Shown here piece by piece: positions 8,981 to 19,404 of a DNA stretch of 64,000 bases; the first letter of the stretch is position 1, and each line of letters opens with the position of its first letter. Below the pieces are notes generated by a model. That model saw nothing but the letters and a program-made list of their open reading frames with translations. It did not search any database and had not been told where the DNA came from. This DNA is from Litorimonas taeanensis (lineage in GTDB: Bacteria; Pseudomonadota; Alphaproteobacteria; Caulobacterales; Maricaulaceae): the NCBI RefSeq assembly GCF_003634015.1, contig NZ_RBII01000001.1, positions 868,001 through 932,000 of the forward strand. The letters run 5' to 3'. Position numbers and translations under genes: made by a program.

Positions 8981-9745
8981 CTATTCATCAATTGCATGAG
9001 ACATATCATCTAAAGTCTCAAAATGCGTTAAATCAGTGTGAAGCGGCGTGACTGAGACATAGCCATCATAAATCGCTCGCAAATCTGTGCCTGCCGGAGG
9101 GTTTGATTTTTTGGCGCCATATGTTAGCCAAAAATAATTGCCACCCCTTGGGTGATCTCGCTTATCAACCCCTGACATTTGGTAATCTCGGTGACCTTGG
9201 CGTGTGATTTGTATGCCTTTCACCTCTTCCGCAGGCAAATCTGGTATGTTTACATTGGGTACAACATGTTTTGGCCAACTAGCTTTCAGTAATTTTTTTA
9301 TTACGTCGGGACATAGCGCCTCAGCTGTTTCCCATGGGAGACTTGTGGCGCCTTGAAAACCACGTGCGAGTGAAATAGCGATTGATGGGATTCCCATTTG
9401 CATACCTTGGAGCGCACCAGCGACCGTACCCGAAAAAGTCACGTCTTCGGCCAAATTTTGCCCGCGATTCACTCCCGACAAAATAAGGTCTGGTGGTTCG
9501 TCACATAAAAGGTCTTTCAGCGCTAAAATAACACTATCCGTTGGGGTTCCTGTTACTGAATAAACACGGTCTTCAATTTTTCTTAGGCGGACAGGATTGT
9601 GTAATGAGACACCTCGCGAAGCCGCAGATTGTTCAGTATCTGGCGCACATACCCAAACATCGTCAGATAATTGAGCCGCCACACGGCGTAACACTTTCAT
9701 ACCTTCGGCACGAACACCATCATCATTTGTCAGAAGAATTTTCAT
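8981..9745 (-). CDS. surE: 5'/3'-nucleotidase SurE
   Basis: 254 residues. It begins MKILLTNDDG with the metal-binding Asp pair at residues 8-9, followed by AAPDTEQS-type, SVTGTPTDSV and SGVNRGQNLAEDVTFSGTVAGA, all SurE hallmarks. It removes phosphate from nucleoside monophosphates and is linked to stationary-phase survival. It precedes pcm. The expected upstream partner serS is present but separated from it by rraA on the opposite strand. Confidence 0.95.
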   Translation of the reverse strand: MKILLTNDDGVRAEGMKVLRRVAAQLSDDVWVCAPDTEQSAASRGVSLHNPVRLRKIEDRVYSVTGTPTDSVILALKDLLCDEPPDLILSGVNRGQNLAEDVTFSGTVAGALQGMQMGIPSIAISLARGFQGATSLPWETAEALCPDVIKKLLKASWPKHVVPNVNIPDLPAEEVKGIQITRQGHRDYQMSGVDKRDHPRGGNYFWLTYGAKKSNPPAGTDLRAIYDGYVSVTPLHTDLTHFETLDDMSHAIDE

Positions 9746-9883
9746 ACCTCTTCCTATACGCGATTCTTTTTAAAAGGAACCGTTTCTCATCACTACTCCT
9801 GTTCAAACATATATGATGATTTACTCTATGTAAGCAGCTAACTAGGTATGAGAAAACTCTGTTTTAATCACACGAGAAATTCT

Positions 9884-11664
<1,781 letters not shown>

Positions 11665-11829
11665 CTATAACGAAGCCCTTTTGGCCCGTAAACTCTTTTG
11701 CCCTTTTCCGGCTTTTCTATGTCAAATGAATCACAGCTTACAAAGTAGCAATTTCTATACTTATTCATTTACAGTTCAGCTTGTTCCACTAAAGCGCCTC
11801 ATTCTTGATTTCATTCAAAAGGAAATATG

Positions 11830-12549
11830 ATGAAAAACATAGTTTTGGCGACAGCCTTCACATTCGCTTTAGGAACTACAACGGCACAAGCTCAGTTCTT
11901 CGAAGGTTTCTCTGGCGAAGCTGCCCTTACAGGCTCAAAAACAACAGGTAACACGGATACAACTGATGCAGGCTTAGCTCTCAAGCTTGAAAAAGCAGGC
12001 GAAAATTGGACACATAAAGTCAAAGCTTCAGCTGACTTTGGTGAATCAAATGATGTAACCAATAAAAAACGTTATGCCCTTGGGTACCAAATAGACCGTC
12101 AACTAACGGACCGTAGCTATGTCTATGGTAATGCAGATTATTTCAGCGATGACTTTGGGTCATATCAGGAAGGTTACTTCCTCGGCGGTGGTTATGGTTA
12201 TAGCGTACTAGTCGATTCACCTGTAACATGGGATTTAGAAGCTGGTCTTGGCTTCCGTTCACAAAAGGAACAAGGAGTACTTGGCGTCCGTGAAGACGAA
12301 TTGGCCGCACGATATACGTCTGATTTTGATTGGGTTTTTAACGACAATGTCTCTCTCTACAATGACACCGAGCTGACTTATGCCCAAAGCGATACAAATA
12401 TTTGGAATGAAACCGGTATCACATCGCAAATTGCTGGCAACCTCGCCGCACGTGTGTCCTTCCGCGTAGATCATCACACAGATGTTCCTGTCGGCATCGA
12501 GAAAACAGATACAATCACACGTGTCGGAATTGTTTACACTATGAAGTAA
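11830..12549 (+). CDS. DUF481 outer-membrane beta-barrel protein, copy 1
   Basis: 239 residues from the second of two adjacent ATGs, six bases after AGGA. A signal peptide ends near AQA-QFFEGF. The rest is alternating beta-strand with many aromatics (YVYGNADYFSDDFGSY, GGGYGYSVL) and ends in VGIVYTMK, a DUF481/YdiY-like barrel. The function of the family is not known. A paralogue of the same length follows 159 bp downstream. The gene is divergent from serS. Confidence 0.85.
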   Translation: MKNIVLATAFTFALGTTTAQAQFFEGFSGEAALTGSKTTGNTDTTDAGLALKLEKAGENWTHKVKASADFGESNDVTNKKRYALGYQIDRQLTDRSYVYGNADYFSDDFGSYQEGYFLGGGYGYSVLVDSPVTWDLEAGLGFRSQKEQGVLGVREDELAARYTSDFDWVFNDNVSLYNDTELTYAQSDTNIWNETGITSQIAGNLAARVSFRVDHHTDVPVGIEKTDTITRVGIVYTMK

Positions 12550-12577
12550 ACAAAACATATTTGACAATTAAAACACT

Positions 12578-12616
12578 GGTATGGCTTCCCTATTTAGCGC
12601 CATGAGAAGCCATACC
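12578..12616. repeat. 11-bp inverted repeat between the two DUF481 genes
   Basis: Perfect arms GGTATGGCTTC (12578-12588) and GAAGCCATACC (12606-12616) with a 17-base loop. No U-run follows directly, so it is not a classic intrinsic terminator. It may stabilise the 3' end of the first DUF481 message or be a regulatory site for the second. Confidence 0.6.
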
Positions 12617-12708
12617 AAGCGATTGTTTTCGCGGCTTTTATTTCTTTCGTTTACACGATATTTACCAAGATGTTATTTTATCCTGCCTGACAATACGTAG
12701 GATTCATC

Positions 12709-13449
12709 ATGAACAAATCAGCCTTTATTATACCCCTTATTGTTGCACTGTATGCATCTTCTGCAGACGCACAATTCATTGAAGGCTTTACAGGTGAAGT
12801 TGCCGCAGACGGGGCCGTTACAACCGGTAACACGGAAACTACAAATTTAGGGTTTCGAATCAAACTTGCTACAGCCACAGAGCAATGGCGACACTCATTC
12901 AAATCCTCAGCTCAATATGGACGTGCGAACGGAAGCACAAATAAGTCTCGATATGATTTAGGGTACCAATTAGACCGTGACGTAAATGATCGCATGTACT
13001 TCTTTGGCAATGCTGATTATTTCAGCCATGACTTCGGAGCCTTCAAACAGGGTCATTATCTTGGTGCAGGGTTAGGGTATCAGGCTTTAGAAGAAGACCC
13101 GGCTCGACTCAGACTCGAAGCTGGCCTCGGTTATCGATCTCAGAAATCCCGCCTCCAAGCAGGCAATCCGTTAGGTGTTGCCTCTACAACAAAAACTGAA
13201 CTTGCAAGCCGATTCGTATCTGATTTTGACTATGCTTTTAACGAAAAGGTTTCATTTCGGAATGATACGGAACTTTTATATTCTAATTCCGATACCTTCA
13301 TTACGAATGAGTCTGGAATCAAATCTAAACTCTGGGAGAACATTAGTCTTCTCGCATCGTTCCGGGTCGAAAATCACAGCGAAGTTCCCGATGGCCGAGA
13401 AAAAACAGATACAATCAGTCGTTTAGGTGTTGTCTACACAATGAAGTAG
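12709..13449 (+). CDS. DUF481 outer-membrane beta-barrel protein, copy 2
   Basis: 246 residues, clearly a paralogue of the preceding gene. The mature start QFIEGFTGEVAADGAVTTGN aligns with QFFEGFSGEAALTGSKTTGN, and both end VYTMK. It has a signal peptide ending near ADAQ, a beta-barrel pattern and about six extra residues in one loop (after SQKSR). The two appear to derive from a tandem duplication that has diverged considerably. The role is unknown; expect outer-membrane location. Confidence 0.85.
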   Translation: MNKSAFIIPLIVALYASSADAQFIEGFTGEVAADGAVTTGNTETTNLGFRIKLATATEQWRHSFKSSAQYGRANGSTNKSRYDLGYQLDRDVNDRMYFFGNADYFSHDFGAFKQGHYLGAGLGYQALEEDPARLRLEAGLGYRSQKSRLQAGNPLGVASTTKTELASRFVSDFDYAFNEKVSFRNDTELLYSNSDTFITNESGIKSKLWENISLLASFRVENHSEVPDGREKTDTISRLGVVYTMK

Positions 13450-13481
13450 GTGAAATACTGTTTAGCCTCTATAATAGCTAA

Positions 13482-13985
13482 ATGACGTCACGCCCAATTT
13501 ACCTTTGCCTAATGCGCCACGCGAAATCTTCTTGGTCAGACGCCTCCTTAACAGACCACCAACGGCCACTTAATGACCGAGGCCGAGCCGCTGCTGAGTT
13601 GATCGGAGGCGTTCTCAGCGTCAGGGGATATGCCCCAGATGTAATCTGGTGTTCAGATGCCAAGCGAACACGTGAAACGGCGATGAAACTCATACGGGTC
13701 ATACCTGGCGCTCAGCAGGTCTTATACAATCCACTGTTTTATCATGCGAGCCCACAAGATGTTTTTTCGGTCTGTGACGGATTGCCCGCCCCCACACAGA
13801 ACTTAATGCTCCTAGGGCATAATCCAGGGTGGGGAGAATTATTCACGCATTTCTCAGAGTATGATCATGACTTTCCTACAGCGGCCTGCGCAGTATTTGA
13901 AGCCAAAGCATTGCCTGTGACAAATTGGTTTAGACCTCATCACTGGAAGTTCGTAGACCTTTTACTCCCCAGACCCCTTGCCTAA
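13482..13985 (+). CDS. sixA: SixA-type histidine phosphatase
   Basis: 167 residues. The catalytic RHAKSSW (Arg12, His13) at the N-terminus and the later LLGHNPGW with the second histidine are the phosphoglycerate-mutase-superfamily SixA pattern; the DRGRAAAE and SDAKRTRETA segments also fit. SixA removes phosphate from phosphohistidine proteins such as PTS-Ntr phosphocarriers or HPt domains. It starts 32 bases after DUF481 copy 2 and may be read from the same transcript. Confidence 0.88.
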   Translation: MTSRPIYLCLMRHAKSSWSDASLTDHQRPLNDRGRAAAELIGGVLSVRGYAPDVIWCSDAKRTRETAMKLIRVIPGAQQVLYNPLFYHASPQDVFSVCDGLPAPTQNLMLLGHNPGWGELFTHFSEYDHDFPTAACAVFEAKALPVTNWFRPHHWKFVDLLLPRPLA

Positions 13986-13994
13986 TCAACACTA

Positions 13995-14168
13995 ATGAAA
14001 ATTGTGTTCTCCATAATTAAAGTATATTGGGCATTTCTGTATTACCCACTCATGCTAACCCTGTTTATATATTTATGGATAAAGGGCGCCCATTGGGGCT
14101 GGGGCGCCCTTGTTGTTATGGCTATGATAGTTTTTGATCCGCTTTGGCGAATTATAATCAGGCGTTAA
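13995..14168 (+). CDS. small membrane protein of 57 residues
   Basis: A short open frame from ATG 13995 to TAA 14166-14168. It encodes 57 residues with two hydrophobic helices (VYWAFLYYPLMLTLFIYLW and WGALVVMAMIVFDPLW), a short loop containing GAHWGWGA, and a basic end IIIRR. It starts 9 bases after the sixA stop in the same direction, with no strong ribosome site. The aromatic-rich two-helix layout and basic tail look like a real small membrane protein. I do not recognise a family. Confidence 0.5.
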   Translation: MKIVFSIIKVYWAFLYYPLMLTLFIYLWIKGAHWGWGALVVMAMIVFDPLWRIIIRR

Positions 14169-14171
14169 AAC

Positions 14172-14579
14172 TTAGCCCCATTTACCACCAAGACTAAGGA
14201 GAGTGTCTTCACGGCGTAGAACATAAAGTAAGCCCATTGCAGCAGCGGCCGGAATAGCCGCCAAAAAGAGCTGATTATAGCTTTCTTGCCCTGGAATATA
14301 ATGCTTGATGGTCACCAAGATAGCACCAGCATGTAAAATGAAAACAAGAGCATAACTCACTGATTTCTTAAGCCCTAAAACAAAAGAAATAAGTAACGTC
14401 ATCCAAAAAACACCAATTGCGAGCCCCAACCATTCGGGCATGTCGGAAACGCTATAATACTTTTTAGCAATTCCTTTTGCAGAATCGGGTGATGTGAAGC
14501 GCATTAATTGCCAAGGAAGTAAAAAGGCAAATATAGAAAGACGTGTGAGTAAAAGTGCAGGTTTTAAAGATTTTGGCAT
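14172..14579 (-). CDS. hypothetical four-helix membrane protein, DoxX-like
   Basis: 135 residues from ATG 14579, with GGAGGG five bases upstream; the in-frame TTG four codons earlier overlaps that site. Four hydrophobic segments are visible (LTRLSIFAFLLPW, WLGLAIGVFWMTLLISFVLGL, YALVFILHAGAILVTI, LFLAAIPAAAAMGLLYVL). Size and layout resemble small DoxX-like proteins, but I see no diagnostic motif, so the family is tentative. Convergent with the 57-aa protein gene; downstream of gltX on the same strand. Confidence 0.7.
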   Translation of the reverse strand: MPKSLKPALLLTRLSIFAFLLPWQLMRFTSPDSAKGIAKKYYSVSDMPEWLGLAIGVFWMTLLISFVLGLKKSVSYALVFILHAGAILVTIKHYIPGQESYNQLFLAAIPAAAAMGLLYVLRREDTLLSLGGKWG

Positions 14580-14650
14580 ATCGCCCTCCAATTTAAGTTG
14601 GAAGGCCTTTAATCAACTGCATGTTAACATCCAAGACACACTTCCGTTAC

Positions 14651-15991
14651 TTATCCAATTTTGCCCTCTAATCTTAGCCGCGCTTTCTCTGCCCCCATCA
14701 AAGCTAGCAGTGGCTCCATCTCTGGGCCATGATCTTGCCCTGTTAAGGCACGTCGAAGAGGCATAAACAGCCCCTTCCCTTTACGACCTGTTTCAGCTTT
14801 AACTGCACTTAACCAAGGCCCCCAGCTGCCTTGATCGACAGTCTCAGGTAACAATCCTGCAGCTTGTGCGCAAAATTCTTTGTCTTCTTCTTCTATGCGT
14901 CCTGGCATAGGAGCAAACAAAGTCGTCGACCATAAAACAGCATCAGATAGTTTTTCAACATTTCCTCGAATAGCAAACCAAAGCGCGGATCCACCTGCAA
15001 CACCAAGCGCTTCCAATCGCTCTTCAACGTCTTCAAACGGAGTTTCGTGTAATAAGCGCCCATTGATTAGCAACAACTCATCCTCATCAAAACGCGCGGG
15101 CGCACGACCAATTTTTTCAAAACTAAACTCTTCAACTAATACGTCCAATGATGGACGCGCCTCGATTGGATCAGACGTCCCAATTTTTCCAAGCAAAGAA
15201 CAAATAGCGAGTGGCTCTATATATTGCTCTCTTAACTCCCCCATTGAAAGAGAACCAAGACGCTTTGAGAGCCCCTTTCCATCCTTGCCAACCAATAGCG
15301 GTGTATGCGCGAAAGAAGGAAGATGATCTGATAATGACTTAAAAATTTCAATCTGTGCGCCAGAGTTGGTTACATGGTCTTCACCCCGGATAACATGGGT
15401 GATTTTAGCTTCAATGTCATCGACTACACTCGGTAAGGTATAGAGGAATGAACCATCAGCCCGGATTAGAACAGGATCGGAAATAGATGATGTATCGATG
15501 GTTTGCTCACCTCTAACTATATCCGTCCAAGTCACTGGATTGCCTGAAAGTTTAAAACGCCAATGGGGCTTTCGGCCTTCTGCCTCAAGCTTAGCAATAT
15601 CTGCATCAGTTAGCTCTAAAGCGCCGCGGTTATAAACAGGGGGTTTTCCTTGGACTCGCTGTAATTTTCGCTGACGATCTAGCTCTTCTGATGTTTCATA
15701 ACAGGGATACAAAAAACCTTCAGCTTTTAACTTTTTCGCTGCGGCTTCATATTCTGGAAATCGGTGAGATTGATTAAAGGTTTCCTGCCACTCAAAACCT
15801 AGCCAAGTCAGGTCCTCGCGTATACCATCTTCATAGGCATTTGTGCTGCGCTCCAAATCCGTATCATCAATACGCAATATAAACGTCCCGCCTTCTTTTT
15901 TAGCGAAAAGCCAATTCATTAGGGCAGTGCGTACATTGCCAACATGGAGCTTACCTGTTGGGGATGGAGCAAATCTAACTCGGACTGTCAT
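14651..15991 (-). CDS. gltX: glutamate--tRNA ligase
   Basis: 446 residues from ATG 15991, giving MTVRVRFAPSPTGKLHVGN with the class I HIGH-like motif (HVGN). The open frame runs 14 codons further up, into the nadE stop region. The KMSKS equivalent is LSKRLGSLS. RIDDTDLERS and VIRGEDHVTNS are the usual conserved blocks. It charges tRNA-Glu, possibly also tRNA-Gln for later amidation. It starts 13 bases after nadE, so the two are probably cotranscribed. Confidence 0.95.
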   Translation of the reverse strand: MTVRVRFAPSPTGKLHVGNVRTALMNWLFAKKEGGTFILRIDDTDLERSTNAYEDGIREDLTWLGFEWQETFNQSHRFPEYEAAAKKLKAEGFLYPCYETSEELDRQRKLQRVQGKPPVYNRGALELTDADIAKLEAEGRKPHWRFKLSGNPVTWTDIVRGEQTIDTSSISDPVLIRADGSFLYTLPSVVDDIEAKITHVIRGEDHVTNSGAQIEIFKSLSDHLPSFAHTPLLVGKDGKGLSKRLGSLSMGELREQYIEPLAICSLLGKIGTSDPIEARPSLDVLVEEFSFEKIGRAPARFDEDELLLINGRLLHETPFEDVEERLEALGVAGGSALWFAIRGNVEKLSDAVLWSTTLFAPMPGRIEEEDKEFCAQAAGLLPETVDQGSWGPWLSAVKAETGRKGKGLFMPLRRALTGQDHGPEMEPLLALMGAEKARLRLEGKIG

Positions 15992-16004
15992 ATCAAGTCT
16001 CTTT

Positions 16005-17678
16005 TTATAATTTTTTGTCAGTCGGGACGGCATCCCGATATCGGTTAGTTATCGGATAGCGTCGATCGCGTCCGAAATTTTTTGTGCCTATTTTCACACC
16101 AGGTGGAGCCTGTCGACGTTTATATTCAGCTATATATAGCAAATGCTGAATACGAGAGACATCTTTGGTGGAGTGCCCTCTTTCGAGTAACGTTTCGACT
16201 GCACATTCTTCATCGATTAAGCCACGAAGAATATCATCCAGGACATCATACTCAGGTAGGCTATCACTGTCTTTTTGGTCATCACGCAGTTCCGCCGAAG
16301 GAGGTTTTGTGATTATTCGTTGAGGAATAGGGTTTTCAGGGCCTAGTAAATCATCTGGATTATGCAAGTTCCGCCAATCAGCTAAGGCAAAGACTTCTGT
16401 TTTATATAAATCTTTCAGAGGGTTATAACCGCCACACATATCACCATAAAGCGTTGCGTAACCTACAGCCATTTCAGATTTATTCCCCGTCGTCACAAGC
16501 ATTGGGCCAAACTTGTTAGATAGCGCCATTAGCACAAGCGCACGAGATCGAGATTGAATGTTCTCCTCAGCCGTAGAGGGTTCCAGGCCCTTAAAAAATG
16601 GCTCCAGCATATCATTAAAAGCATCAATGGCTGGTTTTATAGGGATGACATCATATCGGCAGCCCAATCGCTCAGCACAAGCTTTAGCGTCTTCGACACT
16701 TTCAGAACTGGTATATTTTGTCGGCATCATCACACACCAAACGCGGTCTGCCCCCAAAGCATCTACAGCAAAAGTAGCCGCCATAGCGCTATCTATTCCG
16801 CCGGACATGCCCAATATGACTTGTTTAAATCCGTTCTTATTGACGTAATCCCCTAACCCTAAACAAACTGCTCGCCAATCTGCCTCATAGCCTGTTAATT
16901 GTTGTTCGACTTTTGCTTGTTTACACACCCACTTATGCGCCTCTTTTTCCCACGTAGACACATCATAATCTGGGACAAAACTTTTCAGCGATTGGACAAT
17001 AGCGCCTGCTGCGCTCATTGAAAAACTTGAGCCGTCAAAAACAAGCTCATCCTGACCACCAACTTGATTGACATAGATAAGCGGTAGTCCTTCGTTAAAA
17101 ACTTTGGCGCCAAGAGCCGCGCTTCGCTCAGATAAAGCAGTGCGCCGCCAAGGGGACCCGTTAGGTGATATTAAAATCTCTGCCCCTTGGTCCGCTAGAT
17201 GGCTTGCGACGCCCTCTTGCCAGAGGTCCTCACAAATCGGAAGCCCAATCTTCACACCTTTAAATTCAATGGGTTGAGGCAAAGGCCCTCGTGTAAAAAT
17301 ACGAGCCTCATCAAACACTCCATAATTCGGCAAATGGTGTTTTTTACGGACATCTGTGATCTCGCCATCACGCATAAACAAGGCAGCGTTATATAGCTTT
17401 GAATCCTCAAGCCAAGGCAAGTTAAATACCACAGCCGGACCGTTTTTAGTCATACCAGCAAAGTTTTCCGCTAATTTTTTACAGTCTTCAACCGCCGCAG
17501 GTTTTAGAACAAGGTCTTCAGCGGGATAACCTATTATAAACTGCTCGGGTAAAACGAGGATATCTGCCCCGTCATTTTTTGCCCGCTCATAGGCAGTTTT
17601 TGCGAGTTCAATATTGGCCTCAAGTGCCCCCACTGTGGGGTTTAGTTGAGCCGAAGCAATTTTAAGGCGTTTCGTCAT
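16005..17678 (-). CDS. nadE: glutamine-dependent NAD+ synthase
   Basis: 557 residues, two domains. Residues 1 to ~250 are a nitrilase-type glutamine amidase with the catalytic Glu (LPEQF), Lys (RKKHHLPNYG) and Cys (LPICEDLW). Residues ~275-550 are the NAD synthetase with the P-loop MSGGIDSAMAA and TTGNKSEMAVGY. It converts deamido-NAD to NAD with glutamine as nitrogen source, the last step of NAD synthesis. It starts at ATG 17678; gltX follows. Confidence 0.96.
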   Translation of the reverse strand: MTKRLKIASAQLNPTVGALEANIELAKTAYERAKNDGADILVLPEQFIIGYPAEDLVLKPAAVEDCKKLAENFAGMTKNGPAVVFNLPWLEDSKLYNAALFMRDGEITDVRKKHHLPNYGVFDEARIFTRGPLPQPIEFKGVKIGLPICEDLWQEGVASHLADQGAEILISPNGSPWRRTALSERSAALGAKVFNEGLPLIYVNQVGGQDELVFDGSSFSMSAAGAIVQSLKSFVPDYDVSTWEKEAHKWVCKQAKVEQQLTGYEADWRAVCLGLGDYVNKNGFKQVILGMSGGIDSAMAATFAVDALGADRVWCVMMPTKYTSSESVEDAKACAERLGCRYDVIPIKPAIDAFNDMLEPFFKGLEPSTAEENIQSRSRALVLMALSNKFGPMLVTTGNKSEMAVGYATLYGDMCGGYNPLKDLYKTEVFALADWRNLHNPDDLLGPENPIPQRIITKPPSAELRDDQKDSDSLPEYDVLDDILRGLIDEECAVETLLERGHSTKDVSRIQHLLYIAEYKRRQAPPGVKIGTKNFGRDRRYPITNRYRDAVPTDKKL

Positions 17679-17808
17679 AGAGCGGGTTTAGCGGGGGGAA
17701 GAGTATGCGGCAAGAAGATTGCCCCCATAAGTTAACAAAATAAATTAGGCAGGCGAGACGCGCTCTACTGCTAGTCAATAAAGCTTTCAACAAACCCGAA
17801 ATACATCG

Positions 17809-19404
17809 TTATTCCACAATGCTCTTTTGTATTTTCAAATGCGTTTCACCTACCTGCATCAGAGCGGCTGAGCCATAATATTTCGTGAACTCAGGGGTAA
17901 ATATTCCCGCAGCAACCGCTGGGTCAGTTTGTACTAAAGCCTTTGCCTCTTCTATAGTCTCTACGTTAAAAATATATAGGCCTCGCTTATTCCCGCCTTC
18001 AATAAAAGGACCTGATAAAACGAGCTTTTTCTCATCAGCAAGGCGTTTCATATTTGCAAAATGACCTCGGAAAATTTCGCTACGTTCCTTTTCATCAGAA
18101 ATAACAGCCTCTCCCGTTAGAAGAACCGCCATTACATATGGCTTCATCCCGTATTCGTCCGCCCCTAACTCTGCCGCCAATTCTGCATCATAATCAGGTT
18201 TCGAAGTATAAAAGGCCGCCAAACTCCGAAACATGTCAATATTATCGTTAATTGATGTCTGACCGCTCTTTCCGTTCTTTTCAAACGTGCGGTGAGCAGC
18301 ATTTTTGGCAATCACAAGGTTAGCTTGAGGGTTTACATAAATATATTGCCCATAAATCCCCACGGCGAAATAATCGCCAGCATTCGGCCCTTTTTGAGGC
18401 ATTGGCACCCACCATTGATAACCATAACCAGTACCGCGGTCGGGGTGAAATATAGGAGAATGGTTGGTTGTAGACTCACCTACCCATTCGGCGGGGATGA
18501 TCTGTTCACCTTCCCATTCACCATTTTGTAAAAACAATTGACCAAATTTTGCGTAGTCACGTGTTCGTAAGTTTAATCCACCAAGAGCAAAAGCTACGTC
18601 TTTACCATCAGTCAAATAATATGGTGCCTTGCCGAAACCAAGTTTCTCACCATAGGTCTCTTCGAATAGTTTATGAAGGCTTTTTCCTGTAGCCGCACGA
18701 AGTGCCATCGCAGCGACATGCGTATCAATAGATACATATTGCCAGCCCGTGCCAGCTTCATAATCACGCTCACTTAAACTTGCTGCATATTTATCCATAG
18801 AACCACCAAGCCCTAGGACACGGCCCATATCGTTAATATCGGATTTTGGGTCCATATAGTCTTCATTGAACCTAACTCCACTAGACATGTTCAAGACATT
18901 GGCAAGACTTACCCCTTCATAGGCAGAGCCAATTAGCGACGGTACATATTTTTCAACAGGGTCATTCAGGCTCTCAATTTGACCATTAGCAATCGCATTA
19001 CCGTAAAGTCCCGACATAAATGATTTCGCCACGGACCAGCTAATCCGCAAGTCATCTCTGGTAGTCCCTTTATAATAACTTTCATGAATAAGCTTACCAT
19101 CTTTAATAATTACAAGGCTCGTCGTTTCTAGTTCGTCTAGTACATCAAGTAGCTTTCGCTCTTCCCCTGCAATTTCAACAGTCTGAGGCAGGCTCTTAAT
19201 GGATTCAGGCCAAGTCTTTGACGGCCCAACCATCAAGTCATGATGTAGGAATGCTGCATCCATATGGGAAAAGTTTTGAACAATCTTATCTTGGTCAAAC
19301 AGACTGTTAACAGTCATCAATCGTTTAATTTTCGTGATATTCAGAGCAATCAACACACCTAATATAAGAACAATGACCGAAATAATTTTTAAAACTGTTC
19401 TCAC
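17809..19404 (-). CDS. beta-lactamase-family serine hydrolase fused to a C-terminal YCII domain
   Basis: 531 residues. A TM anchor or signal covers residues ~5-24. A class C beta-lactamase-like hydrolase follows, with SxxK at Ser124-Lys127 (SWSVAKSF) and GYGYQWW near the substrate pocket, akin to 6-aminohexanoate-dimer hydrolases. The last ~105 residues are a YCII/YciI-like domain (KPYVMAVLLTGE, GHFANMKRLADEKKLVLSGPF, TDPAVAAGIF) with its conserved His and Asp. The substrate is unknown. The start overlaps the oxidoreductase stop by four bases, indicating an operon. Confidence 0.82.
   Translation of the reverse strand: MRTVLKIISVIVLILGVLIALNITKIKRLMTVNSLFDQDKIVQNFSHMDAAFLHHDLMVGPSKTWPESIKSLPQTVEIAGEERKLLDVLDELETTSLVIIKDGKLIHESYYKGTTRDDLRISWSVAKSFMSGLYGNAIANGQIESLNDPVEKYVPSLIGSAYEGVSLANVLNMSSGVRFNEDYMDPKSDINDMGRVLGLGGSMDKYAASLSERDYEAGTGWQYVSIDTHVAAMALRAATGKSLHKLFEETYGEKLGFGKAPYYLTDGKDVAFALGGLNLRTRDYAKFGQLFLQNGEWEGEQIIPAEWVGESTTNHSPIFHPDRGTGYGYQWWVPMPQKGPNAGDYFAVGIYGQYIYVNPQANLVIAKNAAHRTFEKNGKSGQTSINDNIDMFRSLAAFYTSKPDYDAELAAELGADEYGMKPYVMAVLLTGEAVISDEKERSEIFRGHFANMKRLADEKKLVLSGPFIEGGNKRGLYIFNVETIEEAKALVQTDPAVAAGIFTPEFTKYYGSAALMQVGETHLKIQKSIVE

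Noticed and set aside
11771-11795. GTTC repeats before the first DUF481 gene as a second SOS box
   Set aside because: The two GTTC are five, not seven, bases apart, so they do not fit the LexA site.
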